From JBOFFC01 sp051648405 (GTDB lineage Bacteria > Planctomycetota > Planctomycetia > Pirellulales > Lacipirellulaceae): 64,000 nt of DNA. The stretch is taken from assembly GCA_051648405.1 (NCBI GenBank), contig JBOFFC010000111.1, positions 1-64,000 on the forward strand. The letters run 5' to 3'. Positions 45,741 to 54,038 of this stretch are shown one piece after another. The notes beneath the pieces are model-generated. The model saw nothing but the letters and a program-made list of their open reading frames with translations, was not told the DNA's origin and did not search any database. The translations under genes were made by a program, and so were the position numbers. Numbering within the stretch: the first letter of the stretch is position 1; each line of letters opens with the position of its first letter.

Positions 45741-45927
45741 ACCGGTCCCACGCGGTCCGGCCGGCTCGCTGCGGGAACCGCTTGCGGTGGCTGGCGACGA
45801 GGGCGCTGAGCCGCTTGCTCGTGTCGCGGTGCAGGTCGCGGAACGCGTCGGCCGGGAGGCGGATCGGCTGGAAGCCTGGGAACGAGTCGATGATCAGGAC
45901 GGCGTCGGCGGGGGTCTTGGTGGACAT
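45739..45927 (-). CDS. Small conserved-looking protein, unknown
   Basis: A 62-residue protein: MSTKTPADAVLIIDSFPGFQ, then PIRLPADAFRDLHRDTSKRL and a basic tail. The balance of hydrophobic and charged residues suggests a small alpha/beta domain. Its stop codon (TAA at 45739-45741) overlaps the end of family G repeat G4. No family recognised. Confidence 0.5.
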   Translation of the reverse strand: MSTKTPADAVLIIDSFPGFQPIRLPADAFRDLHRDTSKRLSALVASHRKRFPQRAGRTAWDR

Positions 45928-46102
45928 GCTCGGGGCCTCCCCCTCGTGGTGGCCGCGTTGCGGCGGCTCGCTCGGACGGCGGTTCCGACGCCGTCTCTAG
46001 ATGCCTGTACGCAGGACCGCTAGCGACCGTTCGGGTTCGGGCGAGAATTCCGTGTCGGTCGCTGGCGCCCCCCTGGGCCGGCCGCTTCCCGACACAGCGG
46101 CG

Positions 46103-46132
46103 TTGCCCCCCGCGGCGCAGCGGGCGTAAAAT
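46103..46132 (+). promoter_or_regulatory. Candidate promoter with a 370-nt leader
   Basis: TTGCCC (46103-46108), 18 bp, TAAAAT (46127-46132). Confidence 0.55.
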
Positions 46133-46453
46133 CACCCCCAAGTGGGAGAGTGGACCCGCCCCGCATTGGGGGACCGCTCGCTACAGCGTGGACGTTGCGG
46201 CTGATCCTCAATCGGTTCGGGACTGTGGAGGTCCGGCCGGTTGGGTGTCGATGCTGAAGACGACTCATCGCGGGAGCGCGGAGCGCCGGAGTTCCGGGGC
46301 GCTTCGATCAATGGCTCTCACCCCACGGAGGCGGGGTTGGGCGCGACGGACCCCAGAACGGGGTTTCGCCGAGCTCGACCGGGTCAGACGGATCTGGCCG
46401 ACCGAGTCGCCGCGCACTGCGCGGCAGTCGAGCGTCGAATCCGTCCACCACAG

Positions 46454-46467
46454 CTAGCCTAGGCTAG
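46454..46467. promoter_or_regulatory. Perfect 14-bp palindrome, candidate operator
   Basis: CTAGCCTAGGCTAG is its own reverse complement, 42 bp before ATG 46510. Confidence 0.5.
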
Positions 46468-46509
46468 ACCCCTCTCCACGGGGGTCAGGCCGCGAGCGGA
46501 GAGTCACCG

Positions 46510-46827
46510 ATGCAGATCTACGGTCCCGGCAGCACACAGCACGTCCAGGGCGCCCAAGGGCTCGCCGGGCCGCACGCCCCCCGTCGCTCGGCGCCCTCGG
46601 AGGGGGCCCCTCAGCCCGCCGACCGCGTCGAGATCTCACCTGCCGCGCAAGAGGCGTCCCGACTGGCCGACGCGGCCGAGCTCCGCGCCGCCGAGCAGGC
46701 GACGGGAGCCGGCGACGTCCGTGCGGACCTCGTGAGCCGCCTCCGCAACGAGATCGCCGCCGGGACCTACGAGACCCCCGAGCGGCTCGACGGGGCGCTC
46801 GAAAGCCTGCTCGACCGGTTGGGGTAG
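46510..46827 (+). CDS. FlgM-like anti-sigma factor
   Basis: A 105-residue protein: disordered Gly/Pro/Ala-rich start (MQIYGPGSTQHVQGAQGLAG), PADRVEISPAAQEASRLADA, and a C-terminal helix pair LVSRLRNEIAAGTYETPERL then DGALESLLDRLG. The VEISxAAQ and IAAGTYETPE motifs are those of FlgM, which binds the flagellar sigma factor FliA. No flagellar genes are in the window, so its partner sigma is elsewhere or differs. The stop TAG is the first three bases of MITE copy 2. Confidence 0.8.
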   Translation: MQIYGPGSTQHVQGAQGLAGPHAPRRSAPSEGAPQPADRVEISPAAQEASRLADAAELRAAEQATGAGDVRADLVSRLRNEIAAGTYETPERLDGALESLLDRLG

Positions 46828-46980
46828 CAGCCTGTTGATTTTTCGACAGGCTGCGTTGTCGCAGGGAGGCGACGTCGAAACCGTGGCGCTTTCGCCGCGG
46901 TTTCGCGAGCCGCGAGCGGCTCGGCCGCAAGCTTGGCGAGGTGGAAAAACGCCACGACGGCGTTTCTCAACAGGCTAGTA
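46825..46980 (-). mobile_element. 156-bp MITE-like palindromic element, copy 2 (inverted)
   Basis: The reverse complement of copy 1 at 44432-44587, same length, about 92% identical by hand. Its first three bases are the stop codon of the FlgM-like gene. The two copies flank 2.2 kb containing ispH and the FlgM-like gene. Confidence 0.88.
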
Positions 46981-47002
46981 GCGCTGGCAGGTCTCGGATT
47001 GG

Positions 47003-47031
47003 TTGTTGGGGGAGCGGTGGCGTCCTATGCT
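47003..47031 (+). promoter_or_regulatory. Candidate promoter of the Fur-family gene
   Basis: TTGTTG (47003-47008), 17 bp, TATGCT (47026-47031), 65 bp before ATG 47097. Confidence 0.55.
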
Positions 47032-47096
47032 AAGGAATTGGGGGAGAGGGTCTCCCCGCCCCCGCCTAGCCCGGTCGCCTCCCCCGACCACCCGCC

Positions 47097-47612
47097 ATGA
47101 TCCGCGACCCGCAGCCCGACTTCTCGCTCGGCGAAGTGCGCGTCTCCATGACGCCGCAGGAACGCTTTGACGAGTACCTGCAAAGCCGCAACAAGCGGAT
47201 CACGCAGCAGCGGCGGGTGTTGGTGGACCACGTTTTCGCCCGGCACGAGCACTTCGACGCCGACGAGCTGATCGACCGCCTAGGGAGCCTCGACGGGGAC
47301 TCCAAGGTCAGCCGGGCGACCGTCTACCGGGCGCTCGACGAGCTGGTCGAGGCCGGCCTGTTGCGGAAGATGACCATCGGCGGCAGGGCGGTCTACGAGC
47401 GGGACTACGGTTACCCCCAGCACGACCACCTGCACTGCACGGTCTGCGACAGCCTGTTCGAGTTCCAGAGCGACGAGCTCGCGACGCTCCGCGAGGCGGT
47501 CGCCGCGGAGCACGGGTTCCGCGTCACCGGCCACCGCCTGACGATCAGCGGCGTGTGCGGCGACTGCGCCTCGAAGCGCCACCGCCGACCGTCGAAGACG
47601 GATTTGATCTGA
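47097..47612 (+). CDS. Fur-family metal-responsive repressor
   Basis: A 171-residue protein. The N-terminal winged helix (RITQQRRVLVDHVFARHEHF, SRATVYRALDELVEAGLLRK) reads DNA; the C-terminal domain has HDHLHCTVCDSLFEF and GVCGDCASK, the Cys4 structural zinc site, and His/Glu ligands for the sensing metal. This arrangement fits Fur, PerR or Zur; which metal (iron, zinc or peroxide-sensing) cannot be decided. Met47148 is an alternative start. Followed by a converging toxin gene. Confidence 0.92.
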   Translation: MIRDPQPDFSLGEVRVSMTPQERFDEYLQSRNKRITQQRRVLVDHVFARHEHFDADELIDRLGSLDGDSKVSRATVYRALDELVEAGLLRKMTIGGRAVYERDYGYPQHDHLHCTVCDSLFEFQSDELATLREAVAAEHGFRVTGHRLTISGVCGDCASKRHRRPSKTDLI

Positions 47613-47637
47613 GGGGATTTCGCACGACCGTCTGGCG

Positions 47638-47955
47638 CTAGCCGGGCCGGTAGTCGTCGCGGGCCGTGTGACGCACCGTGACGACCAAGACCTCGTCGCC
47701 GCGGACTTCGTACAGGACGCGGTGCGTACGAGACCCTCCGAGTCCGTAGAGCATTTCGCGGAGCTCGTGTCCAAGTTCCTTGGACTCACGGGCCAGCCCG
47801 TGAGCGAGCGGGGACTCCGCAAGGCCCGCCACGGCGGCGTGCAGTCCATCAAGCCAACGAGCGGCTTGCTCGGGGGAACGGTGTTGCGCCCACCAAGCGG
47901 CGTCTGTCTCGGCGACGATCCGGGCTTCCTCGGTGACGACGACGCGGTACGTCAT
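47638..47955 (-). CDS. ParE/RelE-family toxin
   Basis: A 105-residue toxin fold: YRVVVTEEARIVAETDAAWW, ARWLDGLHAAVAGLAESPLA, LREMLYGLGGSRTHRVLYEV and VLVVTVRHTARDDY, the ParE-like pattern with the late VxxVRH strand. Partner antitoxin gene upstream with a 4-bp overlap. Separate from the pair at 35 kb and not closely similar to it. Confidence 0.88.
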   Translation of the reverse strand: MTYRVVVTEEARIVAETDAAWWAQHRSPEQAARWLDGLHAAVAGLAESPLAHGLARESKELGHELREMLYGLGGSRTHRVLYEVRGDEVLVVTVRHTARDDYRPG

Positions 47956-48212
47956 CGTGTCGCGGCCCGCTCGGGCAAGCCCAGGCTCCGGCGGATTCGC
48001 TCGAACGCTTCGTCGAGTGGCAGCACGCGTCCCGCAGCGAAGTCGGCTCGGCCGCGCTCGATGCTCGCAATCGTCTCCGCGTGCTCGCGGCGATCCGCCG
48101 CCTCGCGGAGCAGTTCAAGGCCCGCTTGCACGACCTGCGCCGGCGCGCCGAAGGCGCCGATTTCGACCTGGTGCTCGACGAACGCCTGCTGCTCGGGGGT
48201 GAGTTCGATCAT
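47952..48212 (-). CDS. ParD-like antitoxin
   Basis: An 86-residue protein starting with a ribbon-helix-helix-like segment (MIELTPEQQAFVEHQVEIGA, AQVVQAGLELLREAADRREH), then an acidic helix that would wrap the toxin. It overlaps the toxin gene by 4 bp. Such antitoxins repress their own operon. Confidence 0.82.
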   Translation of the reverse strand: MIELTPEQQAFVEHQVEIGAFGAPAQVVQAGLELLREAADRREHAETIASIERGRADFAAGRVLPLDEAFERIRRSLGLPERAATR

Positions 48213-48296
48213 CCCCCAATTCTAACCTCCGGCCTCTGATCTCTACCATCGAACCTCGATCGTCTACCTAACCTCGATCATCGACCCCCTCAGCCC

Positions 48297-49721
48297 CTAC
48301 ACCCTCAGCTCCTCCGCGACGGCGAGCTTTCCGGAATAGCGCTCGCGGATCGGCGCGACTTCCTCGGCGAGGAACTCATCGACCTGCTCGGGCGCTCGGC
48401 CGACCAGGGTCCGCGGGTCGGCGACCGCGCCGAGATCAACCGCTGCAAACGCCTTGTCGCCGCGCAGTCGCTCGAGCAGGTCGTTCGCGCCCCCCTGTTG
48501 CTTGACCACGGCGCCGGCGGCTTGCGCGTGCTGACGGATCCGCTCGTGCAGTTCCTGGCGGTCGCCGCCGGCCTTGACGGCCTCCATCAGCACGTTCTCG
48601 GTGACCATGAACGGCAGCTCGGCGGCGAGGTTTCGCGCGATCACCGCCGGGTAGACGACGAGCCCGCGGGCGACGTTCTCGTAGATCACCAGGCACGCGT
48701 CGATCCCAAGGAACGCCTGCGGCAGCGACAGGCGGCGGTTCGCCGAGTCGTCGAGCGTCCGCTCCATCCACTGCGTGGCGTGGGTCGCGGCGCCGTTCTG
48801 GGCGAGGCTCATCACGAACCGGGCTAGGCCGCCGATCCGCTCGCAGCGCATCGGGTTCCGCTTGTACGGCATCGCCGACGAGCCGATCTGGCTTTCCTCG
48901 AAGGGCTCCTCGACCTCCTTGCGGTTGGCGAGCAGACGCAAGTCGGTGGTCCCCTTGTGGCAGCTCGCGGCGACCCCGGCGAGGGTGTCGAGCACCTGGG
49001 CGTCCACCTTCCGCGGGTAGGTTTGCCCGGTGACGGCGTAGGTGGCGTCGAACCCCATCTTGGCGGCGACGCGCCGCTCGAGCTCGCGGACCTTGGTGTG
49101 GTCCGCGGCGAACAGCTCGAGGAAGCTCGCCTGGGTGCCGGTGGTCCCCTTCACGCTCCGCGCGCAAAGCGTGGCGATGCGGCGTTCGACCTCCGCGAGG
49201 TCGAGCGCCAGGTCGTAGCACCAAAGCGTGGCGCGTTTGCCGACGGTCGTCGGCTGGGCCGGCTGCAAGTGCGTGAACCCGAGGGTCGGGACGTCGCGGT
49301 GCGCTGCGGCGAAGGTCGCCAGCGCGTCGATCACCCCCGCCAGGCGCCGCGCGACGAGCGACAGTGATTCGCGGATCGCGATCAAGTCGGCGTTGTCGAC
49401 GACGTAGTTGCTGGTGGCGCCGAGGTGGATGATCGGCCGAGCGCCGGGGCACGCGTCGCCGTAGGTGTGGACGTGGGCCATCACGTCGTGGCGGAGCTTC
49501 TTCTCGTAGCCGGCCGCGGCGGCGAAGTCGACGTCGTCAACCTTGTCGCGAAGCTCGTCGAGCTGGGCGGCGGTGATCGGCAGGCCCAGCTCGGCCTCGG
49601 CCTCGGCGAGCGCCACCCAAAGCCGACGCCAGGTCGAGAACTTCTTCTGGTCCCCCCACAAGCGCGCCATCTCCCGCGAGGCGTAGCGGGTGATCAGGGG
49701 GTTCTCGTAGACGTCCGACAT
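48297..49721 (-). CDS. purB: Adenylosuccinate lyase
   Basis: Acts twice in purine synthesis, cleaving fumarate from SAICAR and adenylosuccinate. The 474-residue protein has the fumarase/aspartase signature GSSAMPYKRNPMRCE, TSNYVVDNADLIAIRESLSL, the catalytic-His region GFTHLQPAQPTTVGKR and TTGTQASFLEL. It is of the longer, vertebrate-like class (about 470 rather than 430). Start 49721; upstream is a dense repeat nest. Confidence 0.96.
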   Translation of the reverse strand: MSDVYENPLITRYASREMARLWGDQKKFSTWRRLWVALAEAEAELGLPITAAQLDELRDKVDDVDFAAAAGYEKKLRHDVMAHVHTYGDACPGARPIIHLGATSNYVVDNADLIAIRESLSLVARRLAGVIDALATFAAAHRDVPTLGFTHLQPAQPTTVGKRATLWCYDLALDLAEVERRIATLCARSVKGTTGTQASFLELFAADHTKVRELERRVAAKMGFDATYAVTGQTYPRKVDAQVLDTLAGVAASCHKGTTDLRLLANRKEVEEPFEESQIGSSAMPYKRNPMRCERIGGLARFVMSLAQNGAATHATQWMERTLDDSANRRLSLPQAFLGIDACLVIYENVARGLVVYPAVIARNLAAELPFMVTENVLMEAVKAGGDRQELHERIRQHAQAAGAVVKQQGGANDLLERLRGDKAFAAVDLGAVADPRTLVGRAPEQVDEFLAEEVAPIRERYSGKLAVAEELRV

Positions 49722-49730
49722 TGACTATTC

Positions 49731-49980
49731 ACCACAGAGAGCACGGAGGACACGGAGAAGCGACGGAAAGGGGGAACCACAGATGGACACGGATGAACGC
49801 AGACGAAAGAAGGAACGATGACCAAGCACCAAGGACCAAAGGGATTGGGCAGAAGGCCGAGGGCAGAGGGCAGTTGCTGAAAGCTGACTGCTGATCGCTG
49901 ACAGCTCCTTTTGGTCATTAATGCTTGGTCACTGGGATTTCCCCGTGCTTCCTCTGTGTCCTCCGCGCTCTCTGTGGTGA
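49731..49980. repeat. Nested repeat cluster (families B, A, D, E, F)
   Basis: B1 (49731-49760, CACAGAGAGCACGGAGGACA) and inverted B2 (about 49946-49980) are the outer pair. Inside lie A11 (49773-49804), D3 (49818-49841) with inverted D4 (49909-49934), E2 (49845-49874, GGGCAGAGGGCAG units) and F (49874-49905, GCTGACTGCTGATCGCTGAC). No gene is present; the repeats appear to have inserted into one another. Confidence 0.85.
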
Positions 49981-49990
49981 GTTTCGTTGA

Positions 49991-51415
49991 CTACATATTC
50001 GTGAGGTCGTCTTCGCCGCGGCTGCCGACGAGCTCGTCGAGGGCGGCGCCCACGGCCCGGGCCTCGGCCGGCGAGTGCTCCTTGCGGAGGTACACGCGGC
50101 AGGCGCGGTGCGCCACCGGCAGTTGGGCGAATAGCTGGTCGTCGGTCAGTGGGTAGACGCGCCCCGTCGAAGGGTTGAACTGGAAGTTCTGCCCCGCGGT
50201 GGCGGCGAGCGAGTCCGGTCGGTACAGGTGCCGCGGCAGGTCGATCTGCATCGGCAACGCCTTGTGCTGCGGCGGGAGCTTCCCGCGGATCGCCTGCTCG
50301 AGCAGCGCCGCGTCGCTGAATACGCTGGCGGCGACCGACTCCCCCTCGCGCTCGGTACGGTTGCGGTCCTCGACCGCCACCCAATCGACCTGCCGTTGCA
50401 GGATCCGGTCCCAGCGCGCGCCCAGTTCGCGCTTCCACGGCTCGTCGCTCGCCGACCAACGGGCTACGTCCACCAGCAGCGACCACTCCGTGAAGCCGCG
50501 GTAGGCGGCCAGGTGCTCGCGGGGGTCGCCGGGGAAGAGCAGCTCGCGGCTATCGACGAACACGTCGCGCAGCGTCTTGTCGATCGCCCGCACGGTGCGG
50601 TGGAAGTAGACCGCGCGGAACAGCTCGCTCTTGGTCTGGACAAACTTCACCAGCGTGGCGACCCCCTTCTGGTGGATCGTTAGGCCGTGCTCGCTGAAGA
50701 ACGTGTAACGCAGCAGGCGCTCGAGGTCGAACGCCCGGGCGCTGTAGCCGGTCATGTACGCGTCGCGCAGGACGAAGTCCATGCTATCGACCGTGTAGAG
50801 ACCGCAGAACAGGCTCCTCAGCAGGACGAGCCACCGCGGCCACTGGTTCGCGTCGCTCGCCCCTCGATCGTCGAATCGGGGCCGCTGGATCAGCATCGCC
50901 ACGTGCGCCGGGTCGAGCGACTCGCCCTCCCCCATCCGGCCGGCGGGGCACTGCCGGACCCCCCGCAGCAGCGGGGCGAGTTCTCGCTCGATGATGAAAG
51001 CCCCCAGCCCTTCGTGCGTCAGGCCGTAGTGCGGCTTGAGGAAGTGCTCGTCGAAGAAGTGGCCAAAGGGGCCGTGGCCGACGTCGTGCAGCAGCGCCGC
51101 CATGCGGCAGAGGCAGTCCACGGCGTGGCGGCTGGGGACTTCGCCGCGCGTCGCCTCGTGCAGGCTGTCGTACAGCCCGTCCACCGCACGGCTCGCCATG
51201 TGCATGGCGCCGACGACGTGCTGGAACCGCGTGTGCTCGGCCGACGGGTAAACCCACCAGGCGGTTTGCAGTTGGTGGATCTGGCGCAGCCGTTGGACCC
51301 ACGGGTGGTCGATCACGGCCCGTTCGCTCGCCTCCCCGGCGGGGACGACGGAGACGAACGGCACGTACCCGTGAACCGGGTCGTGGAGCAGGCTTTCGCG
51401 GGTGAAGTCCCTCAT
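49991..51415 (-). CDS. HD-domain phosphohydrolase (dNTPase / SAMHD1-like)
   Basis: A 474-residue HD protein. Metal ligands: His in EHTRFQHVVGAMHMA, His-Asp in LLHDVGHGPFGHFFDEH, and a later Asp in GLYTVDSMDFVLRDAYMTGY. The starting LLHDPVHGYVPF and ending pattern match HD hydrolases acting on dNTPs or nucleotides (YwfO/SAMHD1 group). ATG 51415 is the start that precedes RDFTRESLLHDPVHG; upstream is repeat sequence. A possible role is nucleotide-pool control or phage defence. Confidence 0.85.
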   Translation of the reverse strand: MRDFTRESLLHDPVHGYVPFVSVVPAGEASERAVIDHPWVQRLRQIHQLQTAWWVYPSAEHTRFQHVVGAMHMASRAVDGLYDSLHEATRGEVPSRHAVDCLCRMAALLHDVGHGPFGHFFDEHFLKPHYGLTHEGLGAFIIERELAPLLRGVRQCPAGRMGEGESLDPAHVAMLIQRPRFDDRGASDANQWPRWLVLLRSLFCGLYTVDSMDFVLRDAYMTGYSARAFDLERLLRYTFFSEHGLTIHQKGVATLVKFVQTKSELFRAVYFHRTVRAIDKTLRDVFVDSRELLFPGDPREHLAAYRGFTEWSLLVDVARWSASDEPWKRELGARWDRILQRQVDWVAVEDRNRTEREGESVAASVFSDAALLEQAIRGKLPPQHKALPMQIDLPRHLYRPDSLAATAGQNFQFNPSTGRVYPLTDDQLFAQLPVAHRACRVYLRKEHSPAEARAVGAALDELVGSRGEDDLTNM

Positions 51416-51429
51416 AGCGACTAGTATGA

Positions 51430-51460
51430 AGCGGGCAGTCGGCAGTGGGCAGTGGGCGGG
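51430..51460 (+). repeat. Family E repeat
   Basis: Four or so 7-8-bp GGGCAGT-type units (GGGCAGTCGGCAGTGGGCAG). It lies between divergent genes, 15 bp from the HD gene start, with no inverted partner recognised. Confidence 0.75.
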
Positions 51461-51568
51461 GCGAGCGTAGGCCCGCGAGTCGCACCACAAGGGCGCAACG
51501 TCGATGCGCAATGCCTCTGCCGCGACTCGCCCTACCCCCACCCCCCACGAATCGCGACAATCGGCAGA

Positions 51569-54010
51569 GTGCCGCGCCAACTCCTTTGCCGTTGCCTGAC
51601 AAGCGTGCTCGCCTTGCTGACGGCGACGAGCGCCCGGAGCGCGACGCTGCAACTGAAGGACGGCAGCGTGCTGGCGGGGGACATCGGCCAGACCGCGGGC
51701 GTCGCCGACGACCCACTCAACCCCAGCAAGGGCGCCGGCGGCGTGCCGGTTACGCCGATCGTTGTCGTCGATGACGGGCTGCGTCGCACGTTCCTGCACA
51801 AGACGGCGGTCCGCGAGGTGCTCGACCAAGGGTCGGACCCCACCGTCAAGATCCGCGTCTGGCAGAACGTCGCCTCACGCGGCTCGTCGATCGGCGTGGT
51901 CGGCCAGGCGCTGCGCATCACGCCGCTCGACAAGTTCGGTCGCCGCACGTTCGAGATGCCGACCGCCGAGGGGCCGATCGCCGTCATCCAGGGGGTGACC
52001 GAAGTGACCCCCGTGTACGTGCGTCTGCAGGGCCTGGTGGCCGAGCCGAACAGCTACCTGTGGGACCAGCGCCTCGCCACCAGCAGCCTGCCGCGCGAGG
52101 TGCTCGCCACGGTCCTCGGAGGGGCCGTGCCGCGCAACGACCTCGACGCCCGCCTCGAGGTCGTGCGGCTGTACTTGCAGTCGGAGCGCTACCAGGACGC
52201 GCGGTTCGAGCTCGAGCGCGTGCAGAAGGACTTCGAAGGCCGCCCCGAGGCGAAGGCCGAAGGGTTCGACGAAGACGTGCGCCAACTGCGGCAACTCGCG
52301 GCGAAGCGATTGCTCGACGAGGTCCAGCTCCGACAGCGGGCGGGGCAGCACCGGCTCGTGAGGTCGTTGCTCACCTCGTTCCCGGCCGACGGCGTGCCGG
52401 GGGAAACGCTGCAACGCGTCGCCGAGTTGCTCGACGAGGTCGAGCGTGGCGACGGCGAGCGCGCCGACGCGATCGCGCAGCTCGAGCGCGCCGCGGCCGC
52501 CATCGCCGACGCGGGGCCGCGGCGCATCGCCGAGCGCGCCGTCGCCGAGATCCGCGCGGGGCTCTCGGAAGCGAGCGCCGAGCGCCTGACCGCCTTCCGC
52601 CAACTGTCGCGGGGGGACGGGGTCTCCGCCGAGCGTCTCGCGGCGGTGGCGATCAGCAGTTGGATCGTCGGCTCGGCGCGGGCGGTCGACGAGCTCTCCA
52701 CGGCGCTCGAGCTGGTGGACGTCCGCGACAACGTCCGCCGCTACTTGGTCGAGCCCAACGCCGATCGGCGGGCGTCGCTGCTGGTCGAGATCCGCGACTC
52801 GCCGTGGGTGACCGTCCAGCGCGTGGCGGACATCCTGCGTCTGATGGCGCCCCCGCTGCCGCTCGTCGCCGAGATCGAGACGCTCGAAGACGAGCCGAGC
52901 ACCGACGAGACGGGTGACGAGGGACCGAACGCGGACGAGCCCGATGCCTCGCCGCAGCTCCCGGCTGGTTGCCACGTCGTGACGTCGCCGACCGGCGCGC
53001 GGGCCGTCGTGCAGCTGCCGCCGGAGTACGACCCGCTGAGGCGTTACCCGGCGATCGTCGCGCTCGCGCCGATCGCGGCAACGCCCGCGTCGATGCTCGA
53101 CTTCTGGGCCGGCTCGGTCGTGCCAACGGAGGAGGGGGCCGGCGCCCGGGCGGGGCAGGCGATGCGACGCGGGTACGTGGTGATCGCCATCGACTGGGCG
53201 CCCGGCGGGGCGCTCGCCTACGGCTACACGCCGCGCGAGCACGCGGCGGTGCTCGGCGCGCTGCGCGAGGCGATGCGGCGCGTGTCGATCGACGCCGACC
53301 GCGTCTACTTGACCGGCCACGGCGAAGGGGGGGACGCCGCGTGGGACGTCGCCGTCGCCCACCCCGACGCGTGGGCCGGCGTGATGCCGTTCCTCGCCCG
53401 CACGGGTCGCTACGTCACGTGGTACACCGAGAACGCGAAGCACGTGGCGTGGCGCTTCGTCAACGGCGAGCTCGACGCCGGCAAGGTTGCGCACAACGCG
53501 ACCGAGTTCGACGCCTACCTCAAGCCGCAGCACGACGCGGTGGTGGTCGAGTACCGCGGCCGCGGTTACGAGCCGCTGGGGGACGAGCTGCAGAGCGCGT
53601 TCGATTGGATGGAGCGCCGCAAGCGTCGCCCGCCTCCGGAGGAGTTCGAGGTGCTCGCGATGCGCCCGTCTGACAACTACTTCTGGTGGGTCGAGGCGCA
53701 CGGCCTGCCGGCCAAGTCGATGGTCGCCCCGGCGGCGTGGCCCCCGCCGCGGGGGACGCGCGGCGCCCCGCTGCGCGGTCGCAAGCTCGTCGGCGACAAG
53801 CTGGCGATCTTCGCGAGGGTCGAGGGGGTCACCGTGTGGCTCTCGCCGGAGCTCGTGGACTTCGGCAAGCCGATCGAGATTGAGTGGAACGGCCGCCGCC
53901 TCGTGCCGCGCGGCGAGACGGTCGAGCCGGACCTCGAGGTCCTGCTCGAAGACGCCCGCACCCGCGCCGACCGCGTGCGGCCTTACTGGGCGCGCGTCGA
54001 GGGGCGTTAA
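51569..54010 (+). CDS. Exported alpha/beta-hydrolase-like protein lacking the nucleophile
   Basis: An 813-residue protein from GTG 51569, with signal peptide (RQLLCRCLTSVLALLTATSA, then RSA). Residues 30-460 are helical with beta segments and include TPR-like pairs; residues 490-700 form an alpha/beta-hydrolase core (RRYPAIVALAPIAATPASML, RRGYVVIAIDWAPGG). Where the nucleophile elbow GxSxG should stand, it reads LTGHGEGGDAAW, with Gly585 replacing Ser. A secreted structural or binding role, or a changed mechanism, is inferred. It is followed by a VIT1-type gene 28 bp later. A GTG start upstream (51452) is also possible. Confidence 0.78.
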   Translation: MPRQLLCRCLTSVLALLTATSARSATLQLKDGSVLAGDIGQTAGVADDPLNPSKGAGGVPVTPIVVVDDGLRRTFLHKTAVREVLDQGSDPTVKIRVWQNVASRGSSIGVVGQALRITPLDKFGRRTFEMPTAEGPIAVIQGVTEVTPVYVRLQGLVAEPNSYLWDQRLATSSLPREVLATVLGGAVPRNDLDARLEVVRLYLQSERYQDARFELERVQKDFEGRPEAKAEGFDEDVRQLRQLAAKRLLDEVQLRQRAGQHRLVRSLLTSFPADGVPGETLQRVAELLDEVERGDGERADAIAQLERAAAAIADAGPRRIAERAVAEIRAGLSEASAERLTAFRQLSRGDGVSAERLAAVAISSWIVGSARAVDELSTALELVDVRDNVRRYLVEPNADRRASLLVEIRDSPWVTVQRVADILRLMAPPLPLVAEIETLEDEPSTDETGDEGPNADEPDASPQLPAGCHVVTSPTGARAVVQLPPEYDPLRRYPAIVALAPIAATPASMLDFWAGSVVPTEEGAGARAGQAMRRGYVVIAIDWAPGGALAYGYTPREHAAVLGALREAMRRVSIDADRVYLTGHGEGGDAAWDVAVAHPDAWAGVMPFLARTGRYVTWYTENAKHVAWRFVNGELDAGKVAHNATEFDAYLKPQHDAVVVEYRGRGYEPLGDELQSAFDWMERRKRRPPPEEFEVLAMRPSDNYFWWVEAHGLPAKSMVAPAAWPPPRGTRGAPLRGRKLVGDKLAIFARVEGVTVWLSPELVDFGKPIEIEWNGRRLVPRGETVEPDLEVLLEDARTRADRVRPYWARVEGR

Positions 54011-54038
54011 CCCGGGCCCGTTGAGCGAAAGGGAATCG

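Larger units (their letters stand above)
45928..46509. other. Long leader/intergenic region before the FlgM-like gene
   Basis: 582 bp. It contains a good promoter (46103-46132), then about 320 bp of GC-rich sequence with several short self-complementary stretches, a perfect 14-bp palindrome at 46454-46467 and an AGAG ribosome site near 46499. A 73-residue open frame (46241-46462) exists but lacks protein character. It may be a structured leader or an unannotated small RNA. Confidence 0.45.

Noticed and set aside
46241..46462. 73-residue open frame upstream of the FlgM-like gene
   Set aside because: No ribosome site, low-complexity composition, and it ends inside the palindrome; kept as leader.
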